From the NCBI RefSeq assembly GCF_018294505.1, contig NC_057811.1:22238579-22302578 (forward strand): a stretch of 64,000 nt of DNA, given 5' to 3'. Within the stretch, counting starts at the first letter, position 1. The number at the start of each line of letters is the position of its first letter. Origin of the DNA: Triticum aestivum (lineage: Eukaryota > Streptophyta > Magnoliopsida > Poales > Poaceae). The notes beneath the pieces are model-generated. The model was given only the letters and a program-made list of their open reading frames with translations, was not told the DNA's origin and did not search any database. Positions 57,012-64,000 of this stretch are shown piece after piece. Made by a program: the position numbers and the translations under genes.

Positions 57012-58739
57012 TGAAGGAAATATGCCCTAGAGGCAATAATAAAGTTGTTATTTATATTTCCTTATATCATGATAAATGTTTATTATTCATGCTAGAATCG
57101 TATTAACTGGAAACTTAGTACATGTGTGAATACATAGACAAACAGAGTGTCACTAGTATGCCTCTATTTGACTAGCTCGTTGAATCAAAGATGGTTAAGT
57201 TTCCTAGCCATAGACATGAGTTGTCATTTGATTAACGGGATCACATCATTAGAGAATGATGTGATTGACTTGACCCATTCCGTTAGCTTAGCACTTGATC
57301 GTTTAGTATGTTGCTATTGCTTTCTTCATAACTTATACATGTTCCTATAACTATGAGATTATGCAACTCCCGAATACCGGAGGAACACTTTGTGTGCTAC
57401 CAAACGTCACAACGTAACTGGGTGATTATAAAGGTGCTCTACAGGTGTCTCCAATGGTACTTGTTGAGTTGGCATAGATCGAGATTAGGATTTGTCACTC
57501 CGATTGTCGGAGAGGTATCTCTGGGCCCTCTCGGTAATGCACATCACTATAAGCCTTGCAAGCAATGTGACTAATGAGTTAGTTGCGGGATGATACATTA
57601 CAGAACGAGTAAAGAGACTTGTCGGTAACGAGATTGAACTAGGCATTGAGATATCGACGATCGAATCTCGGGCAAGTAGCATACCGATGACAAAGGGAAC
57701 AACGTATGTTGTTATGCGATTTCACCGATAAAGATCTTCGTAGAATATGTAGGAACCAATATGAGCATCCAGGTTCCGCTATTGGTTATTGACCGGAGAC
57801 GTGTCTCGGTGATGTCTACATAGTTCTCGAACCCGTGGGGTCCGCACGCTTAACGTTCGGTGACGATTTGTATTATGAGTTTAAGTGTTTTGATGTACCG
57901 AAGGTAGTTCGGAGTCCAGGATGAGATCGGGGACATGACGTGGAGTCTCGAAATGGTCGAGACGTAAAGATCGATATATTGGACGACTATATTTGGACAT
58001 CGGAAAGATTCCGAGTGCTTCGTGTATTTTTTGGAGTACCGGAGAGTTACGGGAATTCATATTGGGCCTTAATGGGCCATACGGGAAAGGAGAGAAAGGC
58101 CTCAAAGTGTGGCCGCACCCCTCCCCATGGACTGGTCCGAATTGGACTAGGGAGGGGGGCGCCCCCTTCCTTCCTTCTCCTTCTCCCTTCCCTTTTTCCT
58201 ATTCCATGTGGGAGGAGGAATCCTACTAGGACTAGGGAGTCCTAGTTGGAGTCCACACTTGGGCGCGCCCTATGAGGGCCGGCCTCCTCCTCCCTCCATC
58301 CTTTATATACGGGGCCAGGGGCACCCCATAGACACACAAGTTGATCAGTTGATTTTTTAGCCGTGTGCGGTGCCCCCCTCCACCATAATCCACCTCGGTC
58401 ATATCGTAGCGGTGCTTAGGCGAAGCTCTGCGTCGGTAGCATCATCATCACCGTCATCATGCCGTCGTGCTGACGGAACTCTCCCTCGAAGCTCTGCTGG
58501 ATCGTGAGTTCGTGGGACGTCATCGAGCTAAATGTGTGCTGAACTCGGAGGTGCCGTGCGTTCGGTACTTTGGATCGATCGGATCATGAAGACGTATGAC
58601 TACATCAACCGCGTTGTCATAACGCTTCCACTTTCGGTCTACGAGGGTACGTGGACACACTCTTCCCTCTCGTTGCTATGCATCACCATGATCTTGCGTG
58701 TGCGTAGGAATTTTTTTGAAATTACTACGTTCCCCAACA
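57012..58739 (+). repeat. Solo copia LTR, same family as 6429-8160
   Basis: TGAAGGAAATATGCCC to ...CCCCAACA, 1728 bp. No internal sequence follows; target duplications T/CGGTC flank it, so it is a solo LTR left by LTR-LTR recombination. It is clearly more diverged from the LTRs at the left edge than those are from each other. TATA box at 58301-58310. Confidence 0.92.
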
Positions 58740-59112
58740 CGGTCCACGTGTCAACATATCATAGGCGCATCTCGCCCATTGGATGAGTGACACCTGTGCC
58801 AACGCGGAGCTGACACGTGTTTCCATCAGCCGATCAGAATTTTACACGTGGAAAATCCCCATTGGTCCGGGCTGTTAACAGGTTATCGGATCCAAAACCG
58901 GACCCTATAGCTTAACGGCGCTCCGTTACGGTGGATGCCACGTGTCGGTCACCCTTGACGAAAGCACTTCTGTGACGCGCGATTTATCGTCATGGAAGTG
59001 GACACTTCCGTGATGATAATTTCAGTAATGTCATGGAACACTTCTACGACAGCACAGGTATGACTATCTTGATTCTGTCATAAATTTGTCATGGATGTAC
59101 ATGCATGACTAA
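58740..59112 (+). mobile_element. Remainder of the GGGCC-rich DNA transposon (possibly CACTA, Caspar-like)
   Basis: It continues the sequence interrupted by the solo LTR, with several CACGTGTC/ACACGTGT motifs, then TCATGGAAGTGG/CACTTCCGTGATGA inverted phrases and ends ...TTGTCATGGATGTACATGC. Such GTCAT-rich sequence is typical of Caspar-type CACTA ends. The terminal CACTA motif itself is not present before the LARD insertion. Confidence 0.45.
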
Positions 59113-60799
59113 TGTCTACTACACAACCTTCTTCTTGTAGACGTTGTTGGGACTCCAAGTGCAGAGGTTTATAGGACAGTAGCAAATTTCCCTCAAGTGG
59201 ATGACCTAAGGTTTATCAATCCGTGGGAGGCGTAGGATGAAGATGGTCTCTCTCAAGCAACCCTGCAACCAAATAACAAAGAGTCTCTTGTGTCCCCAAC
59301 ACACCCAATAGAATGGTAAATTGTATAGGTGCACTAGTTCGGCGAAGAGATGGTGATACAAGTGCAATATGGATGATAGATATGAGTATTTGTAATCTGA
59401 AAATATAAAAACAGCAAGGTAGCAAGCGATAAAAGTGAGCGTAAATGGTATTGCAATGCTAGGAAATAAGGCCTAGGTTCATACTTTCACTAGTGCAAGT
59501 TCTCTCAACAATAATAACATAATTGGATCATATAACTATCCCTCAACATGCAACAAAGAGTCACTCCAAAGTCACTAATAGCGAAGAACAAACAAAGAGA
59601 TTATAGTAGGGTACGAAACCACCTCAAAGTTATTCTTTCTGATCGATCTATTCAAGAGTCCGTAGTAAAATAACACGAAGCTATTGTTTCCGTTCAACCT
59701 ATCCTAGAGTTCGTACTAGAATAACACCTTAAGACACAAATCAACCAAAACCCTAATGTCACCTAGATACTCCAATGTCACCTCAAGTATCCGTGGGTAT
59801 GATTATACGATATGCATCACACAATCTCAGATTCATCTATTCAAACCAACACAAAGTACTTCAAAGAGTGCCCCAAAGTTTCTACCGGAGAGTCAAGACG
59901 AAAACGTGTGCCAACCCCTATGCATAAGTTCACAAGGTCACTGACCCACCCGCAAGTTGATCACCAAAACATACATCAAGTGACTCAAGTGATATCCCAT
60001 TGTCACCACAGATAAGCACATGCAAGACATACATCAAGTGTTCTCAAATCCTTAAAGACACAATCCGATAAGATAACTTCAAAGGGAAAACTCAATCCAT
60101 TACAAGAGAGTAGAGGGGGAAAAACATCATAAGATCCAACTATAATAGCAAAGCTCACGATACATCAAGATCCTATCACCTCAAGAACACGAGAGAGAGA
60201 TCAAACACATAGCTACTGGTACATACCCTCAGCCCCGAGGGTGAACTACTCCCTCCTCGTCATGGAGAGTGTCGGGATGATGAAGATGGCCACCGGTGAG
60301 GGATCCCCCCCTCCGGCAGGGTGCCGGAATAGGGTCCCAATTGGTTTTTGGTGGCTACAGAGGCTTGCGGCGGCGGAACTCCCGATCTATTCTGTTCCCC
60401 GATGTTTTTAGGGTATATGGATATATATATAGGCGAAAGAAGTCAGTCATGGGAGCCACTAGGGGCCCACGAGGGTGGGGGCGCGTCCGGGGGGCAGGCG
60501 CGCCTCCCTGCCTCGTGGCCACCTCGAAGCTTCCTTGACTTCAACTCCAAGTCTCATGGATCACGTTCGTTCCAAAAATCACGCTCCCGAAGGTTTCATT
60601 CCGTTTGGACTTTGTTTGATATTCCTTTTCTGCGAAACACTGAAACAAGGGAAAAAACAGAAACTGGCACTGGGCTCTGGGTTAATAGGTTAGTCCCAAA
60701 AATAATATAAAAGTGTTTAATAAATCCCATAAACATCCAAAACAGATAATATAATAGCATGAATACTTCATAAATTATAGATATGTTGGAGACGTATCA
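59113..60799 (-). repeat. 3' LTR of a second LARD-like element
   Basis: In minus sense it starts TGATACGTCTCC at 60799. The far end is either 59113 (TGTCTACTACACAACC) or 59145 (TGTTGGGACTCC); I prefer 59113 because the host-transposon sequence seems to stop there. Length 1687 or 1655 bp. Minus-strand TATA region at about 60420-60434. The U3-like part resembles 17900-19394; the U5 end is different, so it is a related subfamily. Confidence 0.75.
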
Positions 60800-61326
60800 G
60801 CATCCCCAAGCTTAATTCTTGCTCGTCCTCGAGTAGGTAAATGATAAAAGAAATAATTTATGAAGTGTGAATGCTAGCAGGTGCACAAGTTTGATCAATG
60901 GTAATTTCAATCACCTTTTCTAGCATCCTTATATATCATAACAGTAGCTCATCTCATAAAGCTTCTCATGATCAAATAACAAGCTATTCACACGTTAAAG
61001 TATAGATCATAAACTTTCTTGAAAACTAACAAACCGTGTTATCAGTCATCAAACAATTACAATTCATCTTATTTTCAGGAAGAGTCTATGTCAGAGCTTT
61101 GATTTAGCAAACTACACATACTCAACTATCATTTAGTCTTTCACAATTGCTAACACTCACGCGATATTTATGGGTTCAAAGTTTTAATCAGACACAGCGA
61201 AAGATAGGGGCTTATAGATTCGCCTCCCAACCTTTTACCTCAAGGTTAATGTCAACAATAATAGTTCACGATGCCTTACATCCAATTGGATATATATATA
61301 TATCAGAATCTTTCCAACACAATGTG
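60800..61326 (-). other. Internal region of the second LARD-like element (part)
   Basis: It starts with the same polypurine tract and closely matches 19395-19920. It is interrupted at 61327 by the small LTR element and continues outside the window. No coding sequence. Confidence 0.8.
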
Positions 61327-62189
61327 TGACGGGGGGATGACCCCCGGGTAGGCCCAAGACGGCGAACGACGCTTCAAAAACATCGGGGCCAGCAACGCCC
61401 CTCAATCCAGGTCGCACTTGGCCGGGTTGCTCAACCCGACCAAGTCCCTCAACCCGGCCAGACTCCTCAACCCGGCCGCCCGGCCGGGTCCCTGTCCGGC
61501 TGCTCCAGCCGGCCTGCTACGGAAGTCAACTACGGCGTCCCATCCGACACGACACCGACAAGACGGCCATACCGCAACCACTATTGCTGATAAAGCATAC
61601 ACTGTTCACTCGTCACGCGCGACATCATGTAGAGTGTTACTTGTCCCGGGGCACTATTGTATAAAGTGACCCAGGGGAGCACTTTCTTGGAGAGGAGGAT
61701 ATTCCCTTGGCCAAGAAGTCACTGACTTGGCCAAGGGAGCAAGCCACTCACGCCACACCCATATATGCTCCAACCATCCACCCACAGCCGGGGGCAGCCT
61801 CACTTGGCTCTCACGCCACACCCATCCATCCACACCTACACACTCATGCTCATTCGGCCACAAGCCATGGCCACAAGGCCACTCACGTACACACATATTC
61901 ACACTCATTCACACATGAGGCAGAGTAGAGAATAAGTGTAGCTAGCTTCCTGATTCATCCAGATACAGCTTCAGGAGCAGCTTTGTACTGCTAGACATGT
62001 ACACCGCATATATATTCAGACATGCAGGAGTAGGAGTATTATCTCTCTGGAGAGCTCCAAACCTGGGTAAACCACCGTGTGCTGTTTTCCCAATCCCGTC
62101 CCCGGATCTCCAAAGTAGTCTTTCCCTCACCTCAAGCCACCCCATGGCATCTGTCCTCTCAGGAAACCGTCCGCAAGATAACCACGACA
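61327..62189 (+). repeat. 5' LTR of the small element (863 bp)
   Basis: TGACGGGGGG to ...CCACGACA. CCGGCC-rich direct repeats (CTCAACCCGGCC) occur near 61428-61475. TATA-like TGTATAAAG at about 61659-61667. Confidence 0.88.
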
Positions 62190-63578
62190 GTTGACGCCCA
62201 CCGTGGGGCAAGCTGCCGCGGTCCGGGCGGGACCATTTTTGTCATCTCCGCCGCGACGTCGCCGCCGTCTCTCCGGCCGCGCTCGAGGGCTCAACATCAA
62301 CTCGCCCCCGGGGCGACCGTGCGGAGCGGCGCGCCCTCGTCGTCGGCCTCGCCGTCTTCATCATCATCACGGCGTCACCGTGGTCTCTCCGGTAGCGCTC
62401 GGGGCTCGACATCGACACGGCCCCGAGACGACCGCGTAGGGCGGCGCGTCCTCATCAGCGGCCTTGCCGTCTTCTTCGTCATCACGGCGTCGCCGTCGTC
62501 TCTCCGGTAGCGCTCGGGACCCGACATCGACACGTCCCCGGGGAGACCGCCCGAGGCGGCGCGTCCTCGCCGTCGGCCTCGCCCTCTTCATCATAACCGC
62601 CGCGACGTCGCTGCCGTCTGTCCGGCGGCGCTCGGGGCTCGACTTCACCATGCCCTCGGCGCACACGTGCGGGGCGGCGCGTCCCCGTCGTCTGACTCCG
62701 TTCGCGCGCGTGCGCGCCGCATCCGGCCTCCTCGACCTCCGGCGTCTCTCTGCCACTTGCACCATCTCCACCATGGCCTGGTTCTCCACCACCATCAGTG
62801 CTCGGCAGCGCCTTCTCTGTCCGCGACTCGTGCTGCTGCTCGCCTTCCTGCTCATGCCCCGAACACCATTCAGATGCTAGCCATACGTTACCCATACGCA
62901 TCCCTGATACATGGTCATTGCATTGCCTACACACTGCCGATACGATGGTCGGGTATGCACTGGCCGAATAATGGCTATTCACTACCCATGCATTAGTCAG
63001 CTTCAACTTGGTCATTGCCTTGCCTGTACATCGATCATCCACAAATCAGATGTTGGGCATGCACAGCTCGCCTCCGCTCCGCTCCACCGCGTCGCTGCAC
63101 GTCCGCTCCACCATGGAGTCGCGTCGCTGACTGCGCTCGGCCTCGCCCGCTTCCCTCCATGCGCACCCGTTGCTATGGCTGCTCCTAGCCGTCGCCGTTG
63201 CTGATGCCTCTTGCACCACCGCAGTTGTTGCTGCTGCCTCCCCTTGCCTACTTGCTGTTGTTGTTTGCGCCACGGCGACTGCCGTCGCTGCCGCTGCTTG
63301 CTACTGATGGTCCTGATGTGTTGCTGCTGCTTGCTGCTCTGTGTGAGCCCTGGCCACTTGCGCACCCACCCCCGCCGGCTCCCGGACGCCGCCAGCCGCC
63401 TCTGCGCTCGCGCCGCTGCAGCCGCGCGCCTGCGCCCTCTGCCTGCCTGGCCGCCTCGCCAGTCGGCCAGCTCCGCTCCTCCCTCGACGTCCGCACCTCG
63501 CCTGGCCGCCTGCTTCATAGACGCCCGCTAAAACCCTCCGCACAACTTTTCCAAGTTGCCCGGAGGCTCGGAGGCTAC
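62190..63578 (+). other. Non-coding internal region of the small element
   Basis: It begins GTTGACGCCCACCGTGGGGC, a primer-binding-type sequence (TTGGCGCCCACC is usual, one mismatch). It holds a 116-bp tandem repeat and Ala/Arg/Ser-rich compositional frames on both strands. It ends with the purine-rich GGAGGCTCGGAGGCTAC before the 3' LTR. No retroelement protein motif is seen. Confidence 0.75.
62250..62693 (+). repeat. ~116-bp tandem repeat, about 3.8 copies
   Basis: TCTCTCCGG landmarks fall at 62268, 62384, 62499 and (as TCTGTCCGG) 62617. Each unit contains GCTCGGGGCTCGACATC, a GGCGGCGCG segment and CTCGCCGTCTTC. Confidence 0.85.
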
Positions 63579-64000
63579 TGACGGGGGATGACCCCCGGGT
63601 AGGCCCAAGACGGCGAACGACGTTTCAAAAATATCGGGGCCAGCAACGCCCCTCAATCCAGGTCGCACTTGGCCGGGTTGCTCAACCCGACCAAGTCCCT
63701 CAACCCGGCCAGACTCCTCAACCCGGCCGCCCGGCCGGGTCCCTGTCCGGCTGCTCCAGCCGGGCTGCTACGCGAAGTCAACTACGGCGTCCCGTCCAAC
63801 ACGACACCGACAAGACGGCCATACCGCAACCACTATTGCTGATAAAGCATACACTGTTCACCCGTCACGCGCGACATCATGTAGAGTGTTACTTGTCCCG
63901 GGGCACTATTGTATAAAGTGACCCAGGGGAGCACTTTCTTGGAGAGGAGGATATTCCCTTGGCCAAGAAGTCACTGACTTGGCCAAGGGAGCAAGCCACT
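63579..64000 (+). repeat. 3' LTR of the small element (first 422 bp)
   Basis: Aligns with 61327-61749 and is cut by the window end. Confidence 0.9.

Larger units (their letters stand above)
61327..64000 (+). mobile_element. Small non-autonomous LTR retrotransposon, 3' end outside window
   Basis: LTRs start at 61327 and 63579 with TGACGGGGG-ATGACCCCC. The internal region is only about 1.39 kb, with primer binding site and polypurine tract but no gag or pol. The 422 comparable LTR bases show about 6 substitutions and 2 indels by eye (about 1.4%). It must use proteins made elsewhere. The 5' target flank is ATGTG; the other copy is outside the window. Confidence 0.88.

Noticed and set aside
62079..63581. 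Arg/Ala/Ser-rich frames in the small LTR element
   Set aside because: They overlap on both strands, arise from the 116-bp GC-rich array and contain no gag, protease or polymerase motif.
1..64000. A complete undescribed host defence or biosynthetic system
   Set aside because: No gene cluster of such type is visible. Gene-like sequences are isolated, short or broken; coherent multi-gene content belongs to retrotransposons.

Overview
The window is nuclear DNA from a grass of the wheat tribe (Triticeae: wheat, Aegilops, barley or a relative). It consists almost entirely of transposable elements, several nested inside one another, with a few small gene-like remnants. It has no bacterial-type operons, rRNA, tRNA or CRISPR. 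The assignment rests on the retroelement types seen (an Angela/WIS/BARE-like copia element with 1.7-kb LTRs; long-LTR gypsy elements whose LTRs run from TGATACGTCTCC), Stowaway MITEs with CTCCCTCCGT-type ends, and the nesting density. I assigned families from recognised sequence character without a database search.

Layout. (1) 1-8160: copia retrotransposon with an intact 1328-aa gag-pol; its 5' LTR is cut by the window start. It sits against, and probably in, a minus-strand gypsy LTR (8161-8758). (2) 8759-14042: GC-rich unclassified repeat DNA with a 26-bp GGATGAACAG array, a GCGGTACGCC array, and five diverged copies of a ~350-445-bp block. (3) 14323-15027: minus-strand 3'-5' exonuclease-domain pseudogene, with short tandem repeats upstream (79-bp and 39-bp units). 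(4) 17895-38355: a nested pair. The outer element is a minus-strand gypsy-type element with LTRs but no coding internal region (LARD-like), flanked by GCAAG duplications. The inner element is a complete plus-strand Tekay-like chromovirus (22286-36427) with ~4.06-kb LTRs, perfect CACAA target duplications, an intact gag-pol and an additional upstream ORF. (5) 38356-51400: no intact TE. It holds diverged repeated modules, MITEs, one two-exon gene candidate (40046-40765) with internal repeats, other gene fragments, a GT-rich minisatellite and a GA-rich 148-bp repeat. (6) ~53200-59112: broken multi-exon gene and GGGCCGGCCC-rich 44-bp repeats, possibly part of a CACTA transposon, split by a solo copia LTR (57012-58739). 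(7) 59113-61326: end of a second LARD-like element, interrupted by a small non-autonomous LTR element (61327 to beyond 64000).

How it fits together. Two elements look able to make all their own proteins: the copia at the left edge and the Tekay-like element. By-eye LTR differences suggest recent insertions: ~0.6% for the copia and ~0.7% for the Tekay-like element, or roughly 0.2-0.3 Myr at the customary 1.3e-8 per site per year. The LARD that hosts the Tekay-like element differs by ~2-2.5% (~1 Myr), which agrees with the nesting order. The LARD and small LTR elements have replication signals (PBS, PPT, LTRs) but no proteins, so they would depend on autonomous relatives.

The most interesting points are: the extra ORF of the Tekay-like element, with splice-acceptor-like sequences immediately before both its start and the gag-pol start; the gag-pol stop lying inside the 3' LTR; the LARD insertion exactly where a minus-strand promoter would place its transcription start; and the two-exon repeat-protein gene at 40 kb.
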